Part shown: piece by piece, positions 1 to 7,999 of the stretch | How the letters are laid out: every line of letters starts with the position of its first letter | How positions within the stretch are numbered: the first letter of the stretch is position 1 | Origin: Candidatus Mailhella excrementigallinarum | GTDB taxonomy: Bacteria; Desulfobacterota; Desulfovibrionia; Desulfovibrionales; Desulfovibrionaceae | Length of the DNA stretch: 64,000 nucleotides | Reading direction: 5' to 3' | NCBI GenBank assembly: GCA_944324075.1 | Contig: CALUUZ010000002.1 | Location: forward strand, 62,001 to 126,000 | Notes under the pieces: model-generated | Database searches by the model: none | The model's input: only the letters and a program-made list of their open reading frames with translations | Told to the model about the DNA's origin: nothing | Position numbers and translations under genes: made by a program

Positions 1-1182
1 AAGCAGTACAAGGAAAGTTTTCCCGAACTGCGTATCTTTGTCATGACGACCACGGCCGACAAGGGCAGGATCATGCTGATGTTCGAGGCCGGGGCCGACA
101 ACTTTATTCTCAAGCCTATCAGCGGCATTGATCTGGTGGAAAAGATGTCCGCCACACTGCGAGAGCCGAGCCTTGTCCAGCAGTTGCTGGACAAGGCCCG
201 GGGATTCGTGCTGCGCAACTTTGGCGGCGAGGCCATCAAAATCACGAAGAAGATCCTGGAAGCCAAGCCGGACAACGCCGCCGGCTATGTCGTCATGGGC
301 GACGCCCTGCGCGTTTCCGGCAACAGCGAACAGGCCCAGATGGCCTATGAAAGAGCTTCCAAGTTCAATGACAACTATTTGGAGCCGTTGCAGAAACTTG
401 TGGATCTGGCCAGAGAGACGGGAAAGCAGGACATGCAGCTCAAATACCTGAAGCGCCTGGACGAGCTTTCTCCGCTGAATGCCCAGCGCAAGGTGGAGCT
501 GGGGCAGCTTCAGGCCGCCATGGGCAATACCGAAGCGGCCAAACAGCTTTTCGATACCGCGATTTCCCGCGCCTACAAGGACGCCATGAGTCAGGTGGCG
601 GCCATGACGGAACAGATCGCCATGACCCTGCAGGACAGCGATCCCGTGCAGGCGGAAAAATATCTGCGCCAGTGCCTGGAAATCAAGGGCCAGAATCTTT
701 CCGCCGATGACCTTTCCACCTTTAATCAGCTTGGCATCAGTCTGCGCAAGCAGGGGCGCTGGAAGGACGCCATCACGGAATACAAGAAGGCGCTGAAGAT
801 TGTTCCCAATTCCGCCGTGCTTTTCTATAATATCGCCCTGGCCCACGCCGAAGGCAAGGAAAACGATCTGGCGGTGAATTCCATGCTCAAGGCGTTGTCG
901 CTGGACGGCGCGCTGCCACGTTCCTCGCCCGTCATCGCCCTTAATATGGGCAAGGTGTTTTCGCGGGGGTATACTCTGGACAAGGCGCTGAAATGTCTTG
1001 AGATTGCGCTTGAACTTCAGCCCGGAAACGCCGAGGCGCAGCGTCTGTTGAGCGATATCACCGCCAAGCTCGCCAAGGAAAAGGAAGAAGAGCAGGCCGG
1101 GCTTGGCGGTTCGCGTTCTTCCCTTGCCGCCGAGCTGGCGCAGCGTCATGCCGGCGCCCCCGTGGGCGTGCGGCGCAGATAG
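1..1182 (+). CDS. Response-regulator receiver / TPR protein (5' partial)
   Basis: The reading frame is open to the left edge, so the true start lies outside; 393 residues are visible. The first ~55 residues look like the C-terminal half of a CheY-like receiver domain: a hydrophobic strand ending in VMTTTA (the conserved Thr/Ser region) and the late Lys-Pro pair in FILKPIS. The phosphoacceptor Asp would lie upstream of the window. From about residue 80 onward at least four TPR-like helical repeats follow, with Ala/Gly/Tyr spacing typical of the fold (for example around GDALRVSGNSEQA and QGRWKDAITEYKKAL). The C-terminal ~40 residues are charged and low-complexity. The combination suggests a phosphorylation-controlled protein-interaction scaffold; there is no DNA-binding output domain in what is visible. 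A specific partner cannot be named. Confidence 0.85.
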   Translation, partial: KQYKESFPELRIFVMTTTADKGRIMLMFEAGADNFILKPISGIDLVEKMSATLREPSLVQQLLDKARGFVLRNFGGEAIKITKKILEAKPDNAAGYVVMGDALRVSGNSEQAQMAYERASKFNDNYLEPLQKLVDLARETGKQDMQLKYLKRLDELSPLNAQRKVELGQLQAAMGNTEAAKQLFDTAISRAYKDAMSQVAAMTEQIAMTLQDSDPVQAEKYLRQCLEIKGQNLSADDLSTFNQLGISLRKQGRWKDAITEYKKALKIVPNSAVLFYNIALAHAEGKENDLAVNSMLKALSLDGALPRSSPVIALNMGKVFSRGYTLDKALKCLEIALELQPGNAEAQRLLSDITAKLAKEKEEEQAGLGGSRSSLAAELAQRHAGAPVGVRRR

Positions 1183-1219
1183 CGGAGCGCGCGGAAACTT
1201 CGTCCTGGAGCATGTGCGA

Positions 1220-1372
1220 CTGGAACAGTCTGCCTGCCGGGGCCTGTGTTCTGATCCGCAGATTTCACGCCTGAAGCCGGGACCTCATGCCGCAGGTGAA
1301 GCGCGGCGATGCCGGAGAGGGAGCGTCGTCCCGGCCGTGAGCGCGTTACGGACAGGGAGAGCAGAGCTGGTC
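1220..1372 (-). repeat. Dispersed intergenic repeat element I, copy A
   Basis: This 317-bp gap between the TPR gene and cfa holds no convincing gene. Read on the minus strand it contains the same ordered modules as four other gaps: a CTGTCCGTAACGC-like block, ACGGCC, TGCGGCATGA, the box CAGGCGTGAAATCTGCGG, GAACACAG and GGCAGGCAG. Related copies lie at 44774-44955, 48716-48942, 54790-55006 and 59454-59600, with degraded ones near 5442 and 14752. This copy is in the opposite orientation to the others. A 61-codon open frame at 1309-1494 overlaps it and is judged spurious. Confidence 0.7.
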
Positions 1373-1499
1373 TGGCCTTGCCCGATTTCGCAGGGTATTT
1401 CGCCGTCGGAATGCTCGGATGCTTTCTCTGCGGCGTGTTAACAATCATGGCGTCAGATGCCGTCGAGCCGTATATGTCATGGCAAGGGAGGTAGATGCC

Positions 1500-2774
1500 A
1501 TGAGCGGCCTGTCGGAAAAGCTGGAAGATGCGCGCCGCAGCGTGCGTGACAATGTGCGCGGAGCGCTGGAAGACACATTTCGTGAATGGTGCGCGGCGGC
1601 GGATATCCGTATCGTCGTGGATGGGGAAGAGAGCGCGGAGCTTCGTCCCTGGGATGTCATGGTGCATGACAGGCGTCTCTTCGGCCGTGTGCTGTCTCAT
1701 GGCACGCTGGGCCTGGGGGAAGCCTACATGGACGGCTGGTGGGACTGCGGACAGATGGACGTGATGTTCTGCAAGGCGATCCGGGCAGGTGTGGAGCGTC
1801 GGATATCAGGCAGTTTTTCGGGCTGGCTGCATGAAGCGGCGTTTCGCTTTCTGAATCTTCAGACCCGTTCCCGTTCCTTCATGGTGGCAAGGCGTCATTA
1901 TGATGCGGAGCCCGCGCTGTTCAGAGCCATGCTCGACCCGTACATGCAGTATAGCTGCGGTTACTGGGAACAGGCGGGCACTCTTGAAGATGCCCAGCTT
2001 GCCAAGATGGAGATGATCTGCCGCAAGCTCAGGCTGAAGCCGGGCATGAGTGTACTGGATATCGGCTGCGGCTGGGGCGGTTTGTCACGGTATATGGCGG
2101 AACATTATCAGGTCAGCGTGACGGGCGTCACGATATCCGGGGAACAGCTTGACGCAGCGCGGGAGAAAGCGGACGGGCTGCCGGTGGAATATCTGCTGCT
2201 GGACTATAGGGATTTGCCCGGGGGCGCAAAATTCGGCGAGGATGACGGCGCGGGCGGCAGACGATGGGATCGCGCTGTTTCCGTGGGCATGTTCGAGCAT
2301 GTCGGGCGCAAAAATTACGGGATATTTCTGAAGACGGTCAGGCGCAGCCTCAAACCGGACGGACTCTTTCTGCTGCACTGCATCGGCAGCAACGGAGGAG
2401 GCTGCGGCGCGGATCCGTGGCTGACCCGTTACATCTTCCCCAATGGCGCACTGCCTTCCGCCTCCGCCCTGACCAGGGCCCTTGAAGGCGTCTTTGTGAT
2501 GGAGGACTGGCACAATTTCGGCGCGTACTACGACAGCACACTCATGGCCTGGCATGCCCGATTCCGCAGAGGCTGCGAAGAGGGGGCCTTTGCCTGCGAC
2601 GAACGTCTGCGCCGGATGTATGACTATTATCTGCTGAGCTGTGCCGGGGCTTTCCGCTCCCGCTGCATTCAGCTCTGGCAGCTGGCGCTCAGTCCCGAGG
2701 GCGTGCCGGGCGGTTATGACTGCCGCCGGGATTGCGCAGGGAGCCGTGAGCAGGTGGAGAGAAGACAAGAGTAG
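1500..2774 (+). CDS. cfa: Cyclopropane-fatty-acyl-phospholipid synthase
   Basis: A 424-residue SAM-dependent enzyme predicted to add a methylene bridge to cis-unsaturated acyl chains of membrane phospholipids. Visible family marks are MQYSCGYW at ~149-156, the SAM-binding loop VLDIGCGWGG at ~185-194 followed by a GVTIS strand, and MFEHVGRKNY further on. These are hallmark motifs of the CFA synthase/mycolic acid methyltransferase family. Length is slightly above the ~380 residues of the E. coli enzyme. The start at 1500 is chosen because GGGAGG sits 8 bases upstream; the open frame extends further 5' without another ribosome site. The last 86 bases overlap the end of the convergent glycosyltransferase gene. 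It is probably transcribed alone. Confidence 0.93.
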   Translation: MSGLSEKLEDARRSVRDNVRGALEDTFREWCAAADIRIVVDGEESAELRPWDVMVHDRRLFGRVLSHGTLGLGEAYMDGWWDCGQMDVMFCKAIRAGVERRISGSFSGWLHEAAFRFLNLQTRSRSFMVARRHYDAEPALFRAMLDPYMQYSCGYWEQAGTLEDAQLAKMEMICRKLRLKPGMSVLDIGCGWGGLSRYMAEHYQVSVTGVTISGEQLDAAREKADGLPVEYLLLDYRDLPGGAKFGEDDGAGGRRWDRAVSVGMFEHVGRKNYGIFLKTVRRSLKPDGLFLLHCIGSNGGGCGADPWLTRYIFPNGALPSASALTRALEGVFVMEDWHNFGAYYDSTLMAWHARFRRGCEEGAFACDERLRRMYDYYLLSCAGAFRSRCIQLWQLALSPEGVPGGYDCRRDCAGSREQVERRQE

Positions 2775-3933
2775 CTGTCCGCTCCCTTGCGGGCGCGTGG
2801 ATGGGCACCGAATCCTGTTTTTCATCCAGAATGGCGGCTTCCAGTTCCGGCAGCGTTTTGGCCGGATCGAAATGTTCCCGTGCGAATTCAAAGGCATTCC
2901 GGCCCATTTTTTCCAGTTCCATGCCCGAGCGTGACAGGACGCTCAGGGTGGCGGCAAGGTGGGCGGGATCGCCGGGGCGCACCAGCCAGCCGGTTTTCCC
3001 CGGCCTGATGAACACCTCTTCCGTGCCTGCGGCGATGACCGGGCGCCCCATGCTCATGGCCTCAATGATATCGCGTCCCCAGGGAGAACCTGCTGGGTCC
3101 GGACACACAATACAGTGTACCGGACGGACGGCTTCTTCCACATCGTCGGTCCAGTCATGCAGGAAGATGATGTCCCCCAGGCCGTTGCGATCGATTGTGC
3201 CCTGCATGCGGCGCTGAAGCGGAGAGGGATTGGCCGCGTTGCCTCCGCAGATATGCACGGCGGCATGCGCCCGGCGCAGGGCCGGGGCCACTGTGGCCGC
3301 CGCCCGGATCAGATCCATGAGTCCCCCGGATGCCGCAAGCTGGCCGAAATATCCGAAGCGGACGGGAGCGAGGGGCGGGAAGTCGAGAAAGCGCGGCGCG
3401 CGTTCGGCGCTGTTGAAAATGATGCGGCAGGGAATGCCCAGACGTGCGGGCAGTTCCGCTTCCCGCGAGCCGATGGCCACGGCCCGGGTGACATGCCTGC
3501 GGATAAACCGGGCGACACTGTCGAAACGGGGCGAACTTTCCTCCACCACTTCTCCGGCAATAAGCACTTTTGGGATATCCGGAGCGAGCGCCGCGAGACT
3601 GAGTGCGGGGTAACCGTTGAACAGGAGCAGATCAGCCTCTCCCGCCCATGCCCTGAATTCGGGGATGCGCGGACGCATGACCTCGCAGCGCGCGTCCTGT
3701 TCCCGTTCCGGGACGGCGACCCCCTTGTAGCTGATCGGAAGCCGGCCCCACTCAAACAGTCTGACGGGTACTCCCAGTGCGGCATATTCTTCCGCCATGG
3801 GGCGATCAGGGCGGGGCGGGAGCAGACTGACAACGGAAAGCTCATGCCGCGCGGCAAGGTGACGGACAAGAATGCGGAGACTGCGGGCGGAACCGCCCCG
3901 GTCGATGCTGTGCGTGGCAATGAGGATGCGCAT
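2689..3933 (-). CDS. GT4-like (group 1) glycosyltransferase
   Basis: 414 residues with the two-Rossmann GT-B layout. The N-terminus MRILIATHSIDRGGSA is the typical nucleotide-sugar-independent acceptor half with its Gly-rich loop, and the C-terminal half carries the retaining GT4 signature around PWGRDIIEAMSMGRPVIA (E-x7-E-like). This is followed by the usual GxTGWLVRPGD stretch. It probably transfers a sugar to a glycan at the cytoplasmic face; donor and acceptor are unknown. The start is the ATG at 3933, preceded by AAGGATTGG. The final ~28 codons run antisense into cfa, which is unusual but both frames are well supported. It is divergent from the following GT2 gene, so 3934-4155 should hold promoters for both. 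Confidence 0.85.
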   Translation of the reverse strand: MRILIATHSIDRGGSARSLRILVRHLAARHELSVVSLLPPRPDRPMAEEYAALGVPVRLFEWGRLPISYKGVAVPEREQDARCEVMRPRIPEFRAWAGEADLLLFNGYPALSLAALAPDIPKVLIAGEVVEESSPRFDSVARFIRRHVTRAVAIGSREAELPARLGIPCRIIFNSAERAPRFLDFPPLAPVRFGYFGQLAASGGLMDLIRAAATVAPALRRAHAAVHICGGNAANPSPLQRRMQGTIDRNGLGDIIFLHDWTDDVEEAVRPVHCIVCPDPAGSPWGRDIIEAMSMGRPVIAAGTEEVFIRPGKTGWLVRPGDPAHLAATLSVLSRSGMELEKMGRNAFEFAREHFDPAKTLPELEAAILDEKQDSVPIHAPARERTATLVFSPPAHGSLRNPGGSHNRPARPRD

Positions 3934-4155
3934 TTCCAATCCTTAAATTTAAAGTTGCCTTTTTGGGGTACAGTTTCCGGCGGATTTTCCGATTTTCAAA
4001 AAAACAACTGAATACAAGGCCCGTGAGGATGCTTTATCGGATCGTCCCGCCTGCCGCAAGCGGCTCCCTCAGGCATATGGCACAGACACGGACATGTGGA
4101 GTGTTCAGAACAGGAATCTCAAGTTTTCAAATAAGTTCTGAGGCGGTCTACGAGC

Positions 4156-5409
4156 ATGAGCAGCGCTGTTTCCGTTATAATCCCCGTGTTCAATAACTGG
4201 GAACTGACCCGGCAGTGCCTGGTCGGCCTGGCGGAAAACAGCCCGCCGGGGCTGGAAGTCGTGGTTGTGGACAACGGCTCCTCCGATGAGACGGCAGAGA
4301 ACCTTGAATCGTTCGGTCAGGGGCTTTTCAGCGGGCATTTCCGGCGTATCCGGTTCGAGGAAAACCGGAATTTTGCCCCGGCATGCAATGCCGGAGCCAG
4401 ATCGGCCCGGACGGATTTTCTTTTTTTCCTCAATAACGATACGCTCATTCTGCCGGGATGGCTGCCGCCCCTGCTGGCGGAGTTTTCCCTTTCCTCCCGG
4501 CTCGGCGCGGCTGGCCCGCTGCTGATGTACCCGGATAAGACCGTGCAGCATCTGGGCATCGCGTTCTGGCCGGAAGGCATTGCCGGACATATTTATCAAA
4601 GCCTGCCGGTGTCGCATAAGCTGGCATCCCGCAAGCGTTTTTTCAGGGCGCTGACCGGCGCTGCGCTTCTGGTTCCCCGCAGTCTGTTTTTGCGCGAGGG
4701 CGGTTTTGACGAAGGATATGTCAACGGCTTTGAAGATGTTGATTTCGGACTGAGGCTTGCACGGCATGGTTATCGGCTGTGCAATGCGCCGGAAAGCCGC
4801 ATCATGCACTTGGAAAGCAGAACTCCCCACCGTTACACATATCACAGCGCCAACAGCAGGCGTCTGCATGCCGCATGGAATCTGTCTGCATGCGCGGATC
4901 TTCCCGATATTGTTGCCGAAGATGGATATTCCCTGCGCGTCATGCCGGAACTTCGACTGAAAGTCGCGCTGCCGTCGGAGATGTCAGGCGAGTATCTCCG
5001 ACGTCTGCGTCCATTCGATGCGGCGACCTGCTTTTCTTTTCTGGAAGAGGAACCTCTGTGGCTTGAAGGCTATGCCTTGTTGGGAGAGTATCTTGAACGG
5101 AACGGAGAGTGGGAAATGGCCCTCCAGCTTTATCAGAATGCCGTGAAATACAGCCTGTGCTGTTCTTTTGAGGACTATGAGCGCCTCAAGCGGGTGATGA
5201 CGGCGCTGGGAAGGGATGTTGCCCCGCTTGCCGCTGCTGTTGAGCCTTCGCTTCGACAGATTTGTGATGAACGGAAGTATGAGGAGAAGCGGCTGATGAT
5301 CATGCGTCATCTGTCCGAAGGGTCCTCCGCCGGCAGAGGCATGCTGCCGCTCTACAGAGAGGCGGGCAAACGCGCACGGAAGCTGCGCGAAAGTCTCATG
5401 CGGACATGA
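4156..5409 (+). CDS. GT2 family glycosyltransferase
   Basis: 417 residues. The N-terminal ~250 residues are a GT-A domain of family 2: SVIIPVFNNWELTRQCL, VVVDNGSSDET, then a DxD-equivalent in FLNNDTLILPGW and the FEDVDFGLRL acid motif expected for the catalytic base. This resembles rhamnosyltransferase-type enzymes that extend O-antigen-like glycans with NDP-sugars at the cytoplasmic membrane. The C-terminal ~160 residues are helical with a TPR-like look (EWEMALQLYQNAVKYS) and no recognised function. The gene stands at the head of the sugar-biosynthesis run but is separated from the next gene by ~200 bases that include a fragment of element I. Acceptor and donor cannot be told from the sequence. 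Confidence 0.86.
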   Translation: MSSAVSVIIPVFNNWELTRQCLVGLAENSPPGLEVVVVDNGSSDETAENLESFGQGLFSGHFRRIRFEENRNFAPACNAGARSARTDFLFFLNNDTLILPGWLPPLLAEFSLSSRLGAAGPLLMYPDKTVQHLGIAFWPEGIAGHIYQSLPVSHKLASRKRFFRALTGAALLVPRSLFLREGGFDEGYVNGFEDVDFGLRLARHGYRLCNAPESRIMHLESRTPHRYTYHSANSRRLHAAWNLSACADLPDIVAEDGYSLRVMPELRLKVALPSEMSGEYLRRLRPFDAATCFSFLEEEPLWLEGYALLGEYLERNGEWEMALQLYQNAVKYSLCCSFEDYERLKRVMTALGRDVAPLAAAVEPSLRQICDERKYEEKRLMIMRHLSEGSSAGRGMLPLYREAGKRARKLRESLMRT

Positions 5410-5441
5410 CACATGGATAGGCATATGGTATTAGGTTGCTG

Positions 5442-5500
5442 ATTCTGATAAACAGAGGGTTCCGGCCGGCAGACATTTCCGGGCATCATATGCTCTGGTG
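5442..5500 (+). repeat. Partial, degenerate element I copy
   Basis: The stretch GATAAACAGAGGGTTCCGG, CCGGCAGA, CATTT matches the 3' part of element I copy D (GGAACACAGAAGCCGGCCGG then CAGATATTT). Only this terminal module is recognisable, so it may be a truncated copy. It lies in the gap before the nucleotidyltransferase gene. Confidence 0.4.
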
Positions 5501-5615
5501 ACGGAGCGCATGATTTTAGCGCGCTTCTGTCTTGAGGATGATCACGGAGTCGGGCGCAGAGAGATTCCGCCGCGGCGGCGTGAAGCCTGTGCGCCGGAAT
5601 GCAGGGGGCTGGCTG

Positions 5616-6392
5616 ATGCAGTCAGTCACAAAACGCTCTGATATGGATTTGCATATGAGCATCGATTTTCTTCATGTTCCTCCTCTGCCGACGGTGCTTC
5701 TTGCCGCAGGGCTGGGGACGCGTCTGACGCCTGTCACGGAATATCTGCCCAAATGCCTTGTGCCGGTAAACGGCAGACCTCTTCTGGGGTACTGGCTCGA
5801 CATGTGCCGGAGCCATGGGCTTCCGGCTGTGGTCAATACCCACTATAAGGCGGAAACGGTTGCCGCGTATGTGCGTGACAGCCATGCGGGGCAGAATGTG
5901 GAAATTTTTCATGAGCCTGAGCTGCTGGGGACGGCAGGCACACTGCTGGCCCTGCAGAATCGGCTGAGCGGCGGCCCGTTCATGGTTGTCCATGCCGATA
6001 ATCTGAGTTTTTTTTCCCTGCCGGAATTTTGGGCGGCCCACGCGGGGCGACCGCGGGACTGCCTGATGACCATGATGCTTTTCGAGGCGGAAAACCCGCA
6101 GTCCTGCGGCATTGTGCGTGTGGATGAGTCCGGTGTTGTGACGGAGTTTTTTGAAAAGGTTCCCAGCCCGCCCGGCAGGCTGGCCAATGCCGCGGTGTAT
6201 ATCATGGAACCCGGTATTTTTTCAGTTTTGCGATCGGCGGACGCCGCCCGGGATATAAGCCTTGATCTGCTGCCGTTGTGCCTTGGCCGCATTTTTACGT
6301 TTTTCAACGGCGACTATCATCGTGACATCGGCACTGTGGAAAGCTATGCTCTGGCACAGGCGGAAACGTGGCTGCGGACGCAAGGCAGGTAA
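5616..6392 (+). CDS. Sugar-1-phosphate nucleotidyltransferase
   Basis: About 258 residues of the NTP_transferase (GlmU/RfbA/HddC-like) fold. The pyrophosphorylase signature LLAAGLGTRLTP followed by LPKCLVPVNGRPLL is intact, as are the later HADN metal-binding motif and the FFEKVPSPP loop. It should activate a sugar-1-phosphate with an NTP in the cytosol. Family members with this length and no C-terminal beta-helix include the GDP-heptose enzyme HddC and RmlA-like enzymes, so the nucleotide cannot be named. In this operon, next to GmhA-like and HldE-like genes, a heptose-type substrate is plausible. The start is uncertain: the ATG at 5616 has AGGGGG upstream, but ATGs at 5643 and 5655 also give complete proteins. 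It is followed 4 bases later by the SDR gene. Confidence 0.82.
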   Translation: MQSVTKRSDMDLHMSIDFLHVPPLPTVLLAAGLGTRLTPVTEYLPKCLVPVNGRPLLGYWLDMCRSHGLPAVVNTHYKAETVAAYVRDSHAGQNVEIFHEPELLGTAGTLLALQNRLSGGPFMVVHADNLSFFSLPEFWAAHAGRPRDCLMTMMLFEAENPQSCGIVRVDESGVVTEFFEKVPSPPGRLANAAVYIMEPGIFSVLRSADAARDISLDLLPLCLGRIFTFFNGDYHRDIGTVESYALAQAETWLRTQGR

Positions 6393-6396
6393 CGGC

Positions 6397-7395
6397 ATGA
6401 GTGAACACGTCTATGTGCTTGGAAGCAATTCTTTTTCCGGGGGACATTTTATCAGGATGCTTCTGGATATGGGCTACAGGGTGACCGGCGTCAGCCGCTC
6501 GCCCGAGGCTCATCCCGTGTTCCTTCCCCATCTTGCGGCAAATGGCAGGCACAGAAACGGCTATGACTTTCTCCGGATTGACATCAACAGGGATATGCCG
6601 TCCCTGCTGGCACGCATGGAACGCGACAAGCCTGCTTACATCGTCAACTTTGCCGCACAGGGCATGGTCGCTGAAAGCTGGGAACATCCGGAACAGTGGC
6701 TGTTGACAAATACGGTGTCTCCTGTTATATTGCATAATAAGTTGCGCCAGTATGAATGGTTGTCCAGATTTGTACAGATATCCACGCCGGAAGTGTATGG
6801 TGCAACGCAAGGTATGTTGGTTGAAAACACATGCTATAATCCAAGTACGCCTTATGCTGTTTCAAAGGCTGCCGTGGATATGAGCTTGATGTGTTTTTAC
6901 AGGGCCTATGATTTCCCAGTAGTTTTTACACGCGCGGCCAATGTCTTCGGTCCTTGCCAGCAACTGTACCGTATTGTGCCGCGTGCTGTTCTTTGCTTTC
7001 TTGCTGGCGGCATATTGCAGTTGCATGGCGGAGGCCGTTCCCGAAGATGTTTTATTCATATTGAGGATGTAGCGCGGGCAACGCATGAAATTATGACACG
7101 GAGTCGGCCGGGAAGCATTTTTCACATTGCGACCCCCCGGATCATCAGTATCCGAGATCTGGTATTTCTTGTCGCGGATATGGTGGGCGTCAGTCCTGAA
7201 AAACATATTACGGTCGCTGAAGAGCGGCTTGGCAAGGATCTTGCCTATACGCTGGACAGCAGCAAACTTCGTGCCGAACTGGACTGGCGTGAGCAGTACA
7301 GCCTTGAACAGGGGATCGAGGATGTCATCCGCTGGGTGCGCGACAATCTTTCGGTGCTGCGGGCCATGCCGCAGAATTATGAACACAGGGCCTGA
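6397..7395 (+). CDS. Extended SDR, NDP-sugar epimerase/dehydratase
   Basis: 332 residues. The NAD(P)-binding loop is the variant GSNSFSGG at 9-16, followed by an acidic/basic strand; the catalytic set is Ser129-Thr130 (ISTPEVYG) and Tyr153-x3-Lys157 (YAVSK). The protein resembles dTDP-glucose 4,6-dehydratase/GDP-mannose dehydratase-type enzymes that act on NDP-sugars. It begins 4 bases after the nucleotidyltransferase stop and is almost continuous with the isomerase gene behind it, so the product of the nucleotidyltransferase is its likely substrate. Whether it is an epimerase, dehydratase or reductase cannot be decided. The upstream-extended open frame (from 6262) is rejected because the ATG at 6397 fits the domain start. 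Confidence 0.84.
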   Translation: MSEHVYVLGSNSFSGGHFIRMLLDMGYRVTGVSRSPEAHPVFLPHLAANGRHRNGYDFLRIDINRDMPSLLARMERDKPAYIVNFAAQGMVAESWEHPEQWLLTNTVSPVILHNKLRQYEWLSRFVQISTPEVYGATQGMLVENTCYNPSTPYAVSKAAVDMSLMCFYRAYDFPVVFTRAANVFGPCQQLYRIVPRAVLCFLAGGILQLHGGGRSRRCFIHIEDVARATHEIMTRSRPGSIFHIATPRIISIRDLVFLVADMVGVSPEKHITVAEERLGKDLAYTLDSSKLRAELDWREQYSLEQGIEDVIRWVRDNLSVLRAMPQNYEHRA

Positions 7396-7408
7396 TACCA
7401 GTGACAAG

Positions 7409-7999
7409 ATGCCGTGCGGTGCGCGGGGCTGGGCCGGCTATGCCGGGGACATCGCCTCTCTGCTGCTGCGGGTGCGGGCAACCGACTCCGGGGGTAAGGA
7501 ACTTTCCGTTGATGCCGCCGTGCGGCGCTGGGCGGACATGGCGGAAGAACTGCGCGGAAAGAAGGGAGAGATTTCCTTTGTGGGCAACGGGGCCTCTGCC
7601 GCCATGTCCAGCCACTGCGCGGCCGATATTCTGAAAAACGGCCGCGTGCGTACCCGTGTCTATACGGACCCTGCGCTTCTTACCGCTACGGGCAATGATG
7701 TTTCCTATGAAGCCTCGTTTGCTGTTCCTCTCGCGCTCAGCATGCGTCATGGCGACATGCTGGTGGCCGTCAGCAGTTCCGGGGCGTCGCCGAATATCAT
7801 CGCTGCCGCGAAGGCAGGGCGGCCTCTGGGGAGCATCGTCACCCTGTCCGCCTTCAGTGTGGAAAATCCCCTGCGGATGCTGGGCGACATAAACTTTTAT
7901 GTTCCGACTCCGGTGTACGGTTTGGCTGAAACCTGCCACGCGGCCCTGCTGCATTACTGGACGGATTTTGTTGTGGCAGGAGCTCGGGAGCAGTCATGA
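7409..7999 (+). CDS. SIS-domain phosphosugar isomerase, GmhA-like
   Basis: About 196 residues, close to the ~192 of phosphoheptose isomerase GmhA. The SIS core is clear: FVGNGASAAMSSHCAADIL in the phosphate-binding loop and VAVSSSGASPNII for the second sugar-phosphate loop. GmhA converts sedoheptulose 7-phosphate to D-glycero-manno-heptose 7-phosphate. The adjoining HldE-like kinase/cytidylyltransferase, with which this gene shares an ATGA overlap, supports a heptose or related ketose phosphate as substrate. The start is not certain: ATG 7409 lies just after the SDR stop, ATG 7379 would overlap it, and neither has a clear ribosome site. Confidence 0.82.
   Translation: MPCGARGWAGYAGDIASLLLRVRATDSGGKELSVDAAVRRWADMAEELRGKKGEISFVGNGASAAMSSHCAADILKNGRVRTRVYTDPALLTATGNDVSYEASFAVPLALSMRHGDMLVAVSSSGASPNIIAAAKAGRPLGSIVTLSAFSVENPLRMLGDINFYVPTPVYGLAETCHAALLHYWTDFVVAGAREQS

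Noticed and set aside
1309-1494. A 61-codon open frame with a hydrophobic stretch before cfa
   Set aside because: No ribosome site, overlaps element I copy A, and Arg-rich start is typical of non-coding GC-rich sequence.
4040-4140. Possible further element I copy before the GT2 gene
   Set aside because: Only scattered short matches (TTCAGAACAG, TTTTCAAAT) in roughly the right order; too weak to call.
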